Shown: piece by piece, positions 1 to 8,956 of the stretch
How the letters are laid out: each line of letters starts with the position of its first letter
Position numbering within the stretch: the stretch's first letter is position 1
Source: TMED27 sp964350695
Lineage (GTDB): Bacteria > Pseudomonadota > Alphaproteobacteria > Micavibrionales > Micavibrionaceae
Assembly (NCBI GenBank): GCA_964350695.1
Contig: CAYGKM010000009.1
Location: 1-64,000, forward strand
DNA length: 64,000 nucleotides
Direction of reading: 5' to 3'
Made by a program: the position numbers and the translations under genes
Notes under the pieces: model-generated
What the model saw: only the letters and a program-made list of their open reading frames with translations
Database searches by the model: none
Told to the model about the DNA's origin: nothing

Positions 1-748
1 ATGGTTTGTCGAGGGCGCGGGGGGCTTTGTCAATTTCGCAAGATGTGAGTTTATCTGCATATTCGGGCGAGAGAAGGAAGTGGTCGATGCGGATGCCTTC
101 ATCTTTTTGCCAGCGACCGGCCTGATAGTCCCAGAATGTATATTCACCGGCATTATTGTTCAGCGCACGAAAGGCATCATAGAGCCCCAGGTTAATCATC
201 TTGCGATAGAGCGCGCGGGATTCAGGGCGGGTGGCGGCGTCGCCTTCCCAAACCTTCGGGTCCCAGCAATCTTTGTCTTCGTTAATGATGTTAAAATCCC
301 CGCCAATCGCAAAGGGCGTGTTCGTATCGCGCAGATGCTTTAGGCGCTGGTACAGCCGCTCCATCCAGTTCAGCTTATAAGTGAATTTTTCGTGCAGAGC
401 ATCTTCGTTCATCACGGGATTGCCGTTGGGCAGATAGATATTAATCAAATGCAGACCATGGGTTTTAAATTCGATATAGCGCGCTTGCTCGTCGCTTTCA
501 TCGCCTGGTAATTCATCATGAATGACTTCGATGTCGTCCTTGGAAAAGATCGCGACACCATTATAGGCTTTTTGCGTGACCGCGGCGGTGTTCCACCCTC
601 GGGCTTTGAAGTCATCACCGGGAAACTCTTCACCCTTTAACTCTTGCACCATCAGGATGTCCGAGCCTGAGTCGGCCAAATATTTTTCGACATGCCCACG
701 GCGCGCTTTAATTGAATTGACGTTCCAAGATGTAATTTTTGTTGACAT
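1..748 (-). CDS. xthA: Exodeoxyribonuclease III (partial, C-terminus beyond left edge)
   Basis: Class II AP endonuclease / 3'-5' exonuclease of base excision repair. The minus-strand frame opens with ATG at 748 and stays open to base 1, giving 249 codons. Visible family motifs are TSWNVNSIKAR at the N-terminus, the metal-binding Glu in MVQELKGEEF, IYLPNGNP, GGDFN and the RIDHFLLS block with catalytic Asp. The frame stops at ALDKP, just before the expected SDH motif, so only about ten residues are missing. The start codon overlaps the -35 box of the promoter that reads rightwards into the next gene. In many alphaproteobacteria xthA sits next to erpA and dgt. Here an orphan gene separates them. 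Confidence 0.93.
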   Translation of the reverse strand, partial: MSTKITSWNVNSIKARRGHVEKYLADSGSDILMVQELKGEEFPGDDFKARGWNTAAVTQKAYNGVAIFSKDDIEVIHDELPGDESDEQARYIEFKTHGLHLINIYLPNGNPVMNEDALHEKFTYKLNWMERLYQRLKHLRDTNTPFAIGGDFNIINEDKDCWDPKVWEGDAATRPESRALYRKMINLGLYDAFRALNNNAGEYTFWDYQAGRWQKDEGIRIDHFLLSPEYADKLTSCEIDKAPRALDKP

Positions 749-770
749 AATTTTTACCGAGCTTTATAAA
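742..770 (+). promoter_or_regulatory. Sigma-70-type promoter for the 803 orphan
   Basis: TTGACA at 742-747 and TATAAA at 765-770 with a 17-bp spacer that starts TAATTTTT. The -35 box overlaps the xthA start codon on the other strand, so the two genes diverge from almost the same point. It belongs to the recurrent GACATAA promoter type seen in this window. Confidence 0.75.
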
Positions 771-802
771 ATATTTTTCATATAAAAAGGATTGATTGAG
801 TA

Positions 803-1498
803 ATGTTGGCTAGCTTCTTTAATAAAACTAAACAATATATTGCCGATATAAAAGAGGGTAATCGCTTGATTGAGCGAGAGCGGATGATGGCGGAGAGTGA
901 TGTTAGTAGGATTGTTCTTGTTAGTGAGTTTTTAAAGAGTTTTGACCAGCCCCTAAAGGTTGGTGGCTCTGCGCGTTCGCATATTCAGCGCGCGCATGAT
1001 GGTAACAGCGATCGAATGAGCAGGCTTGTAGCATATATTCATGAATATGCTCCTTACATGGTCTTTAGAGTTAGGGAGGATGAGTTGACCGAAAAGTCTA
1101 AAGAGATTTTGGGCGAGAGTTTGGCTATTCCTCCTGAGGTGCGTGATCGAATTTACTTAGAAGCGAAGGCTCAATTTAAAGAGATGACTGGTATTGATTT
1201 GGATGATCCTTCGAGTGGCATTGAGGTGGTTGTACGGCAAAATATCATAAAAATTTTTCCTGCTATGCATCTTGGGCCGCTATTGGATTTGTGGGATCGG
1301 GTGAATTCACTGGATAAAACTAAAAATATATCCTTGGTAGCGGGGCAGTCTGAACAAATGCTGGCTTTTTGGAAAGCTGTGAATGCTCTGGAGAGTTATA
1401 ACCATTTATTCCCTGATTCTCGTATTATTCGCAGACCCCCCAAGGAGGAAGACAAGGAACGCGTGACATGGGAAGATTTTATTCCTAAGGGTGCTTGA
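803..1498 (+). CDS. Orphan hypothetical protein (231 aa)
   Basis: No family recognised. The product is a soluble, charged, mostly helical-looking protein of 231 residues without signal peptide or membrane segment. The N-terminus has a basic/amphipathic stretch (FFNKTKQYIADIKEGNRLIERERMM) and the C-terminus is rich in Pro, Lys and Glu. ATG at 803 is preceded by AAGGA at 787-791, about 11 bases away, a rather long spacing. Its own promoter lies at 742-770. The gene is visibly richer in A and T than its neighbours and is inserted between xthA and erpA, which are near neighbours in many alphaproteobacteria. This suggests lineage-specific acquisition. Confidence 0.7.
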   Translation: MLASFFNKTKQYIADIKEGNRLIERERMMAESDVSRIVLVSEFLKSFDQPLKVGGSARSHIQRAHDGNSDRMSRLVAYIHEYAPYMVFRVREDELTEKSKEILGESLAIPPEVRDRIYLEAKAQFKEMTGIDLDDPSSGIEVVVRQNIIKIFPAMHLGPLLDLWDRVNSLDKTKNISLVAGQSEQMLAFWKAVNALESYNHLFPDSRIIRRPPKEEDKERVTWEDFIPKGA

Positions 1499-1503
1499 GA
1501 TTT

Positions 1504-1821
1504 TTAAACCGCGAAGCTCGTTCCGCAACCGCATCCGCTTTGTGCGTTGGGGTTATCAATAACGAATTCTGATCCGATCAGGTCGTCTTTGAATTTGACG
1601 ACAGAGCCGTTGAGGAAGGGCATGGAAATATCGTCGGTGATGACGGCATCGGCGAATTTCAGGTCTTTGTCTTTGGCCTCATCGGTGAGCTCAAGGATGT
1701 ATTGAAAGCCGGAGCATCCTCCGCCCTCTACGGTTACGCGCAGCATAAGGGCGTCTTGCCCTTTTTGCGATCTTAGTTCTTCAATGCGCTTTACGGCGCT
1801 GTCATCTACACTTAAGCTCAT
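1504..1821 (-). CDS. erpA: Iron-sulfur cluster insertion protein, A-type carrier
   Basis: A 105-residue HesB/IscA/ErpA-type carrier that hands Fe-S clusters to apo-proteins in the cytoplasm. The three conserved cysteines are present: one in GGGCSGFQY and two in the C-terminal SGCGCG motif, with a FVIDNPNA segment before them. The length is typical of the family. Its start lies only 28 bp from the divergent dgt start, so the two must share a compact promoter region. ErpA is chosen over IscA because erpA next to dgt is the usual alphaproteobacterial arrangement. Sequence alone does not separate the subfamilies firmly. Confidence 0.9.
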   Translation of the reverse strand: MSLSVDDSAVKRIEELRSQKGQDALMLRVTVEGGGCSGFQYILELTDEAKDKDLKFADAVITDDISMPFLNGSVVKFKDDLIGSEFVIDNPNAQSGCGCGTSFAV

Positions 1822-1849
1822 ACTATTATTATATAGGACAGAGCATCAT

Positions 1850-3055
1850 ATGAGCAACACAAAGCCCCAACCATCCTATAATTACTGTGCATTGCCTTTG
1901 GCGGTCTATGCCTGTGTGCCTGAAAATTCACGAGGGCGGGTGCATAAGGAAAACGAGAGCAAGAACCGCACGGCGTTTCAGCGGGATCGTGACCGCATCA
2001 TTCATGCCTCGGCGTTTCGGCGTTTGAAGTATAAGACGCAAGTGTTTGTTTATGACGAGGGTGATCATTATCGCACGCGGCTCACGCATACTTTGGAGGT
2101 TGCGCAGATTACGCGCTCGATTGCGCGGGCGCTTATGGTGAACGAGGATTTGGCGGAAGGGATCGCGCTGGCGCATGATTTGGGGCATACGCCGTTTGCG
2201 CATATCGGCGAGGAGTATCTGGCCAAGGCGATGGAGCCTTATGGCGGCTTCGAGCATAACGACCAGTCCTTGCGGGTGCTGACGACATTGGAGAGGAAAT
2301 ATCCGAAATGGAACGGGCTGAACCTGACATGGGAGACCTTGGAAGGTGTGGTTAAGCATAACGGGCCGCATTCAGACCCCCAGATTGCTGTGCGGGAGCT
2401 ACAAGAGCAGGTTGATCTGGAGCTGAGCGGGCATGCGAGCATAGAGGCGCAGGTGGCGGCGCTTTCTGATGATATTGCCTATAATAACCATGATGTGGAG
2501 GATGGCCTGCGGGCGCATTTATTCACGATTGACGATTTGAAGAATATTCCTTTGCTTGATGAGGTGATCAAGGCCGTACATGACGAGCATGGGGAATTGG
2601 AAGAGCGATATCTTGTGCAGGAGATGATTCGCGAAATGATCGGCGCGATGGTTGAAGATGTTTTGGCGGAAACGCATGCGCGGATTGCGGTGTTAAATCC
2701 GCAAAGCCCCGATGACATTCGCGCAGCGGGGAGGCAGATGGTGGCGTTTTCTGACGGGATGCGTAAAAAAGTCGATGAACTCAGGGCGTTTTTGTTCGAG
2801 CGGATGTATCGCCATTACACAATCAACCGCATGCATTTGAAGGTTGAGCGCATCGTTACCGAGTTATTCACAGCCTTTGTTCAGCATCCTGACGTACTGC
2901 CCGATAATTGGCAGGAGCGTGTGAAAGAGGGCGGTGGCCTTGACGATGAGCAAAAACGGGCGCGCGTTGTGGCGGATTATATTGCGGGGATGACCGACCG
3001 CTATGCGATCCGTGAACATGAGAGGTTATTTGATCTTTATTGGGATCTTAAATAA
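1850..3055 (+). CDS. dgt: Deoxyguanosinetriphosphate triphosphohydrolase-like protein
   Basis: HD-superfamily dNTPase (401 aa) that cleaves dNTPs to deoxynucleoside and triphosphate and helps balance dNTP pools. HD motifs are visible: RTRLTHTLEV supplies the first His, HDLGHTPFAH the HD pair, and SDDIAYNNHDVEDG the downstream Asp. ATG 1850 (MSNTKPQPSY) is preferred over an upstream in-frame start because AGGA lies about 10 bases before it and the upstream extension is antisense to erpA. In many alphaproteobacteria argS follows dgt. Here the next gene is the SPOR protein, 46 bp downstream. Confidence 0.92.
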   Translation: MSNTKPQPSYNYCALPLAVYACVPENSRGRVHKENESKNRTAFQRDRDRIIHASAFRRLKYKTQVFVYDEGDHYRTRLTHTLEVAQITRSIARALMVNEDLAEGIALAHDLGHTPFAHIGEEYLAKAMEPYGGFEHNDQSLRVLTTLERKYPKWNGLNLTWETLEGVVKHNGPHSDPQIAVRELQEQVDLELSGHASIEAQVAALSDDIAYNNHDVEDGLRAHLFTIDDLKNIPLLDEVIKAVHDEHGELEERYLVQEMIREMIGAMVEDVLAETHARIAVLNPQSPDDIRAAGRQMVAFSDGMRKKVDELRAFLFERMYRHYTINRMHLKVERIVTELFTAFVQHPDVLPDNWQERVKEGGGLDDEQKRARVVADYIAGMTDRYAIREHERLFDLYWDLK

Positions 3056-3101
3056 GCTTTTTTCTACTCATAAGTTTCACTGTGTCCAGGGGATTATCAA
3101 G

Positions 3102-4124
3102 ATGAACCAAAATAACGATTTCAATCAATTCGGTTTCGACCATTACGCGCAGCCACCTTCGCGCAGAAGCACGGCAGAAAAACTGCTTGGCCCGACAATT
3201 GGCCAAAAACTTCGCAGTCCTTTATTTGCGACGGCGGCTTTGCTGCTTGCGGGCGTGGCCTTTGCGGGTGTGATTATCGCCAGCTACCCTGATGAAAAAA
3301 GCGGGGCGGACGTCCCTGTCGTAAAAGCCGATACGTTTGCCTATAAAGAAACGCCGGAAGAGCCGGGCGGCATGGAAATTGCCAACCAAGACAGCACCGT
3401 GTTTTCGTCTATGACGGTTCAAGGTGAAGGCGCGGGCGTTGAGAACTTGCTTGCCGATGAAGACGGGCAACAGAAATTCGAAGAATTTGCGCGTCAGGTT
3501 GAAGAAGCGGTTGAAGAAGAGCAAATCACAACGGCGGCGCGCGTAGATGCGGCGGCGGAGCCTGATATTGAGCCATCATCCGGTGAGGGCGCGACAGAAG
3601 CCGAAGCCATTGCATTGCAGAAAATCGTGCAAAAGCCTGCTGAACCTGAAGTTGAGCAATTGGCAGCGGCGGAAGCCACAAAGCCGCGCATACATAAAGC
3701 GGGTAAGTCCCCCGAGACTTTAGAATTTGTTCGCAATGTTCTGGATAAAAAGGATGCCAAAGAGATTTTGGCTGCAGAACCGACCAATGACACAACCGCG
3801 AGCGTAGCTGCGAATGATGAGGCGGCGCAGGTTTCCAGCATAGCGCCTGCAGCAGGCATGAGCGGCATGGCGTTTGAGCCCGGCAGCACTTATGTGCAAG
3901 TTGGCAGTGTGAAATCTGCAACTGGTGCGGAAGGCGAGTGGGGCAAAATTCAGGCGAAGTTCAGCGCTCTTGACGGCGCGCCGCACCGCGTGACGACAGC
4001 GGACCTTGGAGAGCGCGGGACGTTTTACCGCATTCAGGCAGGGCCGATGAGCACAGAAAGCGCGAATTCTTTGTGTGATGCAATTAAGGCACAAGATCCA
4101 CAGGGGTGTCTCATTGTTAAATAA
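3102..4124 (+). CDS. SPOR-domain inner-membrane protein
   Basis: A 340-residue bitopic protein: a short cytoplasmic N-terminus, one membrane helix at about residues 40-60 (FATAALLLAGVAFAGVIIAS), a long Glu/Ala-rich low-complexity periplasmic linker, and a C-terminal SPOR domain (about 262-340) starting GSTYVQVGS and ending with the GTFYRIQAGP strand. SPOR domains bind glycan strands lacking stem peptides and target proteins to septal peptidoglycan. ATG 3102 has AGGGG about 9 bases upstream. The next gene, nagZ, overlaps its 3' end by 11 bases, so the two wall-related genes are translationally linked. Confidence 0.88.
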   Translation: MNQNNDFNQFGFDHYAQPPSRRSTAEKLLGPTIGQKLRSPLFATAALLLAGVAFAGVIIASYPDEKSGADVPVVKADTFAYKETPEEPGGMEIANQDSTVFSSMTVQGEGAGVENLLADEDGQQKFEEFARQVEEAVEEEQITTAARVDAAAEPDIEPSSGEGATEAEAIALQKIVQKPAEPEVEQLAAAEATKPRIHKAGKSPETLEFVRNVLDKKDAKEILAAEPTNDTTASVAANDEAAQVSSIAPAAGMSGMAFEPGSTYVQVGSVKSATGAEGEWGKIQAKFSALDGAPHRVTTADLGERGTFYRIQAGPMSTESANSLCDAIKAQDPQGCLIVK

Positions 4125-5121
4125 TTTTACCGAAGGTGCATCGGAAGCGGGCGCCTTTATCCTTTCCTTGAAAGACTGCGCTGTTTCGAAAGAGGAGCGC
4201 AGTTTTTTTAAAGAGGCCAACCCGCTTGGCTTTATTCTCTTTGGCCGCAATTGTGAGACCCCCGCGCAGATGCGGGCGCTTACCGATGATCTTCGCTCTA
4301 TTCTGGGGCGCAATTGCCCTATCCTTATTGATCAAGAAGGGGGCCGTGTGCAGCGCCTGAAGCCGCCGGTTTGGCGGCAATATCCTCCGATGAAGCATTT
4401 TGGAGATATGGCGCAGGAGCAGGGGATGGACGCGGCGCTGGAGGGGCTGCGGTTTACGATTTTGCAATTGGCGGAGGAGCTGTCCGAGGCGGGGGTGAAT
4501 GTGACCTGCGCGCCTGTTTTGGATGTGCTTACCGAAGTCACCCATGATGTGATCGGGGATCGAGCCTTCGCGGATGATGCGGAGATTGTCGGGCGCTTGG
4601 GCATGTCTGTGTGCCGTAATTTATTGGCGGCGGGGATTACGCCGGTGATTAAACATCTGCCCGGACATGGGCGCGGAAAAGTGGATAGTCACAAGGACTT
4701 ACCCTGCATTTCTGAGGATTTGAATCTTTTGCAAGAAACATGTTTCAATCCGTTTCGAAGCGTATCGAAATCAGATGTAGGGAAGGCGGTTTGGGGCATG
4801 GTTGCGCATATCGTTTTCGACAAAATAGATTCGAAACACCCCGCATCGGTATCACTGAAAATTATTGAAGATATTATTCGCGGCGACATCGGTTTTGAAG
4901 GATTTTTGGTGTCGGATGATCTGGATATGGAGGCCTTGGCAGGGTATGGACCGATTGAAGAGCGGGCACGTTTGAGTGTTGAGGCGGGGTGCGATGCGGC
5001 GCTTTATTGTGCGGGAGACCTCAAAACAATGGAAAAAATTGCAAAAACTGTGCCTAAGTTGTCCGCAAAGGCGCGTAAAACCTTGCAAAATGCCGCGAGC
5101 GCCGCCAATATAGCGGCATGA
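4114..5121 (+). CDS. nagZ: Beta-N-acetylhexosaminidase (GH3)
   Basis: Cytoplasmic glycosidase that removes GlcNAc from 1,6-anhydroMurNAc muropeptides during peptidoglycan recycling. GH3 landmarks are IDQEGGRVQRL, the His/Asp-bearing loop around KHLPGHGRGKVDSHKDLP that carries the NagZ general acid-base, and VSDDLDMEA with the nucleophile Asp. A TTG start at 4114 is proposed because AGGGG at 4102-4106 sits 7 bases before it; starting at the upstream ATGs would need a long overlap with the SPOR gene. The length, 335 aa, is normal. The stop overlaps the scpA start as ATGA. Confidence 0.9.
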   Translation: MLNNFTEGASEAGAFILSLKDCAVSKEERSFFKEANPLGFILFGRNCETPAQMRALTDDLRSILGRNCPILIDQEGGRVQRLKPPVWRQYPPMKHFGDMAQEQGMDAALEGLRFTILQLAEELSEAGVNVTCAPVLDVLTEVTHDVIGDRAFADDAEIVGRLGMSVCRNLLAAGITPVIKHLPGHGRGKVDSHKDLPCISEDLNLLQETCFNPFRSVSKSDVGKAVWGMVAHIVFDKIDSKHPASVSLKIIEDIIRGDIGFEGFLVSDDLDMEALAGYGPIEERARLSVEAGCDAALYCAGDLKTMEKIAKTVPKLSAKARKTLQNAASAANIAA

Positions 5122-5960
5122 ATATATCCGCTCAAGAGTTTCAGGAAGACCCGCCGAGGTCTGCATATGATGCGTCCGCCAATCCTGCGGATGCGTTGCT
5201 GCTGAATGTTGATGGGTTTGAAGGCCCGATTGATGTGCTGCTTGAGCTGGCGCGCACTCAAAAAGTCGATCTTATGCAGGTTTCGATCTTGCAGCTTGTG
5301 CGGCAATATCTGGCCTTTATCGAGCGTGCGCAACAGTTAAACCTTGAATTGGCGGCGGAATATTTGGTGATGGCGGCGTGGCTTGCCTATCTCAAATCGC
5401 GCCTGTTGTTGCCGCGTGATGACGAGGACGTTGATATCAGTGCCGAGGAAATGGCGGAAGCGCTGCAGTTCCAGCTTCGCCGCCTTGAGGCGATGCAAAA
5501 CGCGGCAGAAGGTTTGGCGGCGCGCCCGCAATTGGGGCAAAGCGTTTTTGCCCGCGGAATGCCAGAGGGGATGCCGACGAGAATTTCGACGAAATGGGAT
5601 GCGAAGCTTTATGATTTGTTGAAGGCTTATGGTGATATCAAAAAGCGCGAAGAGGGCAGTCATTATGATCTGCCGGATTTCCATCTGATGTCCACGGATA
5701 ATGCGATGTCGCGCCTGACCCGTATGCTGGGTAAGTTGCCGCGTAAAGGGATTGGCTCTGTGTGGACGACGCTTGAGAGCTTTATGCCCGAGGGGATCAA
5801 AGATCGCCTGTTCGGACGCAGCGCGCTGGCCTCTACGCTGACAGCGGGGCTGGAGCTGGCGAAGCAAGGAAAGTTAGAAATTAAACAAGACGGGCTGTTT
5901 CGCCCTGTTTATATGCGCGCCACAGGCGAGAACGCCGAGCCGCTAGGAGATGAGGCATGA
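5118..5960 (+). CDS. scpA: Segregation and condensation protein A
   Basis: Kleisin subunit that bridges SMC heads in the bacterial condensin complex. The N-terminal kleisin signature FEGPIDVLLELARTQKVD is clear, followed by YLVMAAWLAYLKSRLLLP, the SMC-neck contact region. The C-terminal winged-helix part is present. At 280 aa the length is normal. It overlaps nagZ by 4 bases and scpB by 4 bases (ATGA at both junctions), so the three are translationally coupled. Pairing with scpB immediately downstream confirms the call. Confidence 0.94.
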   Translation: MNISAQEFQEDPPRSAYDASANPADALLLNVDGFEGPIDVLLELARTQKVDLMQVSILQLVRQYLAFIERAQQLNLELAAEYLVMAAWLAYLKSRLLLPRDDEDVDISAEEMAEALQFQLRRLEAMQNAAEGLAARPQLGQSVFARGMPEGMPTRISTKWDAKLYDLLKAYGDIKKREEGSHYDLPDFHLMSTDNAMSRLTRMLGKLPRKGIGSVWTTLESFMPEGIKDRLFGRSALASTLTAGLELAKQGKLEIKQDGLFRPVYMRATGENAEPLGDEA

Positions 5961-6595
5961 CTGAAAACCCCGAGACAAATATTCGTTTAGTGGAGGCATT
6001 GCTCTTTGCGTCCGCGGAGCCGATCAGCCCGCAGGATTTGCATGAGCGCGTGCCGGATGCGGATATCGGGGCGATCCTTAAAGGCTTGCAGATGGATTAT
6101 GACGGGCGCGGGATTTCTTTGATCGAGATGGACGGGAAGTGGGCGTTTCGCACGGCGCTTGATTTGGCGAATTCTTTAGCGATGGACAAAGAGGTTCACA
6201 AGAAGCTGTCGAAAGCGGCGATGGAGACCTTGGCGATTATTGCGTATCACCAGCCGGTAACCCGCGCAGAGATTGAAAATATTCGCGGCGTGGCGACGCA
6301 TCGCGGGACGCTGGACGCGCTTATCGAAGCGGGGTGGGTGAAGCCGGGCCGCAGGCGCGAGACGCCCGGCCGTCCGCTGACATGGATGAGCACGACAGAA
6401 TTTCTCGACCAATTCAGCCTCGAGAGCATCATGGACCTTCCCGGTCTTGATGATTTGAAAGCCTCCGGGATGCTGGATCGTCGCCCTGCGATTGACGCTA
6501 TTCCGGGTACGAAAGACCTGTTCTCTGGACAAGAGGATGATGAGGGCGTAGAAGACACAGAAGAGATCTTAAGCCACGAATTAGAAGGAGCTTAA
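5957..6595 (+). CDS. scpB: Segregation and condensation protein B
   Basis: Winged-helix KITE subunit of the SMC-ScpAB condensin. ScpB hallmarks are VEALLFASAEPIS at the N-terminus, the second winged helix ALETLAIIAYHQPVTR-like segment (here MAMETLAIIAYHQPVTRAEI without the first Met-Ala) and RRETPGRPLTWMSTTEFL. Length 212 aa, with an acidic tail. It begins inside the scpA stop codon, and tatA follows after 5 bases, with the AAGGAG ribosome site for tatA lying within the scpB end. Confidence 0.94.
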   Translation: MTENPETNIRLVEALLFASAEPISPQDLHERVPDADIGAILKGLQMDYDGRGISLIEMDGKWAFRTALDLANSLAMDKEVHKKLSKAAMETLAIIAYHQPVTRAEIENIRGVATHRGTLDALIEAGWVKPGRRRETPGRPLTWMSTTEFLDQFSLESIMDLPGLDDLKASGMLDRRPAIDAIPGTKDLFSGQEDDEGVEDTEEILSHELEGA

Positions 6596-6600
6596 AAGCT

Positions 6601-6792
6601 ATGGCCCCCGGACCGTTACAAATTCTTATTGTTGTATTGTTGATTTTGGTTGTGTTTGGCGCATCGCGCCTGCCGTTTATTGCCGAGAACCTTGCGAAAG
6701 GGATTAAGAGCTTTAAGACGGGTTTACGCGACGACTCTGATGATTCTGGGGAGCCGAAATCTCTCGACAAAAAATCCGATAAAGATTCTTAA
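6601..6792 (+). CDS. tatA: Sec-independent translocase subunit TatA
   Basis: Small Tat pore-forming subunit (63 aa). It has one N-terminal membrane helix (about residues 5-21), the short hinge with Phe-Gly (VVFGASRLP), an amphipathic helix (FIAENLAKGIKSFKTGL) and a highly charged tail, which is the standard TatA layout. AAGGAG lies 10 bases before the ATG. It is followed by tatB and tatC, so the whole translocase for folded, twin-arginine substrates is encoded here. Confidence 0.92.
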   Translation: MAPGPLQILIVVLLILVVFGASRLPFIAENLAKGIKSFKTGLRDDSDDSGEPKSLDKKSDKDS

Positions 6793-6806
6793 GATAGCGA
6801 GGCCCC

Positions 6807-7109
6807 ATGCTTGATTTTGGCTGGGCAGAATTATTCTTGATTATGGCGATTGGCATTCTTGTCATCGGGCCGAAAGAGATTCCTGCGCTCATGCGCGGGC
6901 TGGGTAATCTTGTGCGCCGTTTCCAATACATGAAATATGCGATCACCCGCCAGTTTGATGAGTTCATGGATACCGGTGATATCGACGAACTCAGCCGCGG
7001 GGTGAATTTTGGGAAGAAACCCGAAGGGCATGAAGAGTTTGACGAGGCCGCCGAGGATGGTGATGAGACCATCGTGCCTGAAAGCCTGAAGGAGCCTGCC
7101 AATGAGTGA
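6807..7109 (+). CDS. tatB: Sec-independent translocase subunit TatB
   Basis: TatB (100 aa) forms the substrate receptor with TatC. The start MLDFGWAELFLIMAIGILVIGPKE-type helix carries the conserved Glu in the membrane segment and the Gly-Pro hinge that distinguishes TatB from TatA, followed by an amphipathic helix (LMRGLGNLVRRFQYM) and an acidic C-terminus. It overlaps tatC by 8 bases. It is shorter than many TatB proteins but complete. Confidence 0.92.
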   Translation: MLDFGWAELFLIMAIGILVIGPKEIPALMRGLGNLVRRFQYMKYAITRQFDEFMDTGDIDELSRGVNFGKKPEGHEEFDEAAEDGDETIVPESLKEPANE

Positions 7110-7902
7110 GGCTTTGGAGAAGAGAGACGAGCCGCAAGTCGAGGCCGCGCCGTTTACTACGCATTTGATTGAGCTGCGCTCGCGCCTGCTCTGGGTGATC
7201 GGGGCGATGATTGTGGGCACAGCGGTGTGTTTTATGTTCGTTGAGCCGATTTATTCGTTTCTGGTTGCGCCTTTGGCGGACGCGATGGATGGAGAAGGCT
7301 CGCAGCGCTTGATTTATACGGGGCTTACGGAAGCGTTTTTCACCTATTTAAAGGTGGCGTTTTTTGCGGGGATTTTCCTGACCTTCCCGATTTTGCTGTG
7401 GCAGATATGGGGTTTTATTGCGCCGGGGCTTTATAAGAACGAAAAGCGCGCCTTTTGGCCGTTTTTGATTGCGACGCCGATCTTGTTTTTTGCAGGGGGC
7501 GCGATTGTTTATTATGTCGTGCTGCCGATGGCGTGGCCGTTTTTCCTGTCGTTTCAAACGAGCGGAGAGGAAACGGCGCTGCCTATTCAATTGGAGGCAC
7601 GGGTTTCGGAATATCTTGATCTGATTATGACGCTGATCTTCGCCTTTGGCTTGTGTTTTCAGCTTCCCGTGGCGCTTACGCTTATGGGGAAGGCGGGGCT
7701 AGTGAGCGCGGATTGGCTGGCGAGTAAGCGCAAATACGCGCTGATTATTACTTTTATTGTGGCTGCTTTTATCACGCCGCCCGATGTGATTAGCCAAATC
7801 CTGCTCGCTGTGCCAATATTGGGTTTGTATGAACTCTCCATCTTCTTGATCCGATATGCCGCAAAGCCCAAAAAAGCTGTACCAAAACCGTCTGAAGGAT
7901 AA
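7102..7902 (+). CDS. tatC: Sec-independent translocase subunit TatC
   Basis: Polytopic Tat receptor (266 aa) with six predicted membrane helices. Family motifs include THLIELRSRLLW at the cytosolic N-terminus and FLTFPILLWQIWGFIAPGLY, part of the twin-arginine binding site, followed by KRAFWPFLI. The C-terminal region IITFIVAAFITPPDVISQ is typical. The last 47 bases overlap the start of zapE. In many alphaproteobacteria serS follows tatC. Here it is zapE. Confidence 0.94.
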   Translation: MSEALEKRDEPQVEAAPFTTHLIELRSRLLWVIGAMIVGTAVCFMFVEPIYSFLVAPLADAMDGEGSQRLIYTGLTEAFFTYLKVAFFAGIFLTFPILLWQIWGFIAPGLYKNEKRAFWPFLIATPILFFAGGAIVYYVVLPMAWPFFLSFQTSGEETALPIQLEARVSEYLDLIMTLIFAFGLCFQLPVALTLMGKAGLVSADWLASKRKYALIITFIVAAFITPPDVISQILLAVPILGLYELSIFLIRYAAKPKKAVPKPSEG

Positions 7903-8944
7903 ATCTCTTCGCCCTGATCCTGTGCAGGCGCAGGCGGTGGCGGCGCTTGATGCGCTTTATCATGCTCTCCTAAAATATAAGCCCAAGAAAGGCTGGTTCT
8001 CGAAACGCGAGCAGCCGCCAAGCGGTGTGTATATGTATGGCGGGGTGGGGCGCGGGAAATCCATGTTGATGGATTTGTTCTATGAGTGCCTGCCCGAAGA
8101 GATCCCTGCGCGGCGGGTGCATTTTCACGCCTTTATGATCGAGGTGCATGATTATATTCATTCGCGGCGCGATCAGATCGGGGGCCGCGAGGGCATAGAT
8201 GCGACGCTTCCCTTGCTGGCGGAGAGGATCGCTGAGAAGTTTCGCGTTTTATGTTTCGATGAGTTTCATGTCACGGATGTGGCGGATGCGATGATTTTGG
8301 GGCGGCTGTTTCGGCATTTGTATGAGCGCGGGGTTGTGATTGTGTCTACGAGTAACTGGGAGCCTGACCGCCTTTATGAAGGCGGCTTGCAGCGCGATCG
8401 TTTCTTGCCGTTTATCGCGCTTTTAAAAGAGCGGCAGAGCGTGCTCCATCTGGATAGCCCGACCGATTATCGCACAGAATTTCTGGCGCAAGAGGGCAGT
8501 TATTTTACACCTCTGGGGGCGGCAACAACGCGTAAGGCGGATGCGGCGTTTAAGGCGCTGACCGATGGGGAGCAGCCGCAATCAGAGAGCTTCACCGTGA
8601 AAAAGCGCAAGATTGTGATTGAGGCGGCGGCAAAGGGCGTGGCGCGGGTGAGTTTTGCGCAATTATGCGAGCGGCCGCACGGCGCGGAGGATTATATAGA
8701 GCTGACAAAGCGGTATCACACGGTGTTTTTGCAGGATGTGCCGAAGCTCAAATATGATCGGCGGAATGAAGCCAAGCGCTTGATGACGCTCATTGATGCG
8801 CTGTATGAGGCGGGAACGCGGGTTGTTATTACAGCGGATGCGCCGCCTGACCGGCTGTATCACGGGCATGATCACTCTTTCGAGTTTGACCGCACGGTTA
8901 GTCGGCTGTTGGAGATGCAGTCGGCGGATTATCTTAATCGGTAA
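7856..8944 (+). CDS. zapE: AFG1-like ATPase, cell division protein ZapE
   Basis: A 362-aa AAA+-type P-loop ATPase. Walker A is YGGVGRGKSMLMD and Walker B is VLCFDEFHVTDVADA, followed by the sensor-like VSTSNWEPDRLYEGG, all typical of the AFG1/ZapE family. ZapE acts at the Z-ring and matters under stress in Escherichia coli; mitochondrial homologues help remove unassembled respiratory subunits. ATG 7856 gives the expected short stretch before YQNRLKDKSLRPDPVQAQA and requires a 47-base overlap with tatC, so co-transcription with the tat genes is likely. Confidence 0.92.
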   Translation: MPQSPKKLYQNRLKDKSLRPDPVQAQAVAALDALYHALLKYKPKKGWFSKREQPPSGVYMYGGVGRGKSMLMDLFYECLPEEIPARRVHFHAFMIEVHDYIHSRRDQIGGREGIDATLPLLAERIAEKFRVLCFDEFHVTDVADAMILGRLFRHLYERGVVIVSTSNWEPDRLYEGGLQRDRFLPFIALLKERQSVLHLDSPTDYRTEFLAQEGSYFTPLGAATTRKADAAFKALTDGEQPQSESFTVKKRKIVIEAAAKGVARVSFAQLCERPHGAEDYIELTKRYHTVFLQDVPKLKYDRRNEAKRLMTLIDALYEAGTRVVITADAPPDRLYHGHDHSFEFDRTVSRLLEMQSADYLNR

Positions 8945-8956
8945 ATGCGAATTTAA

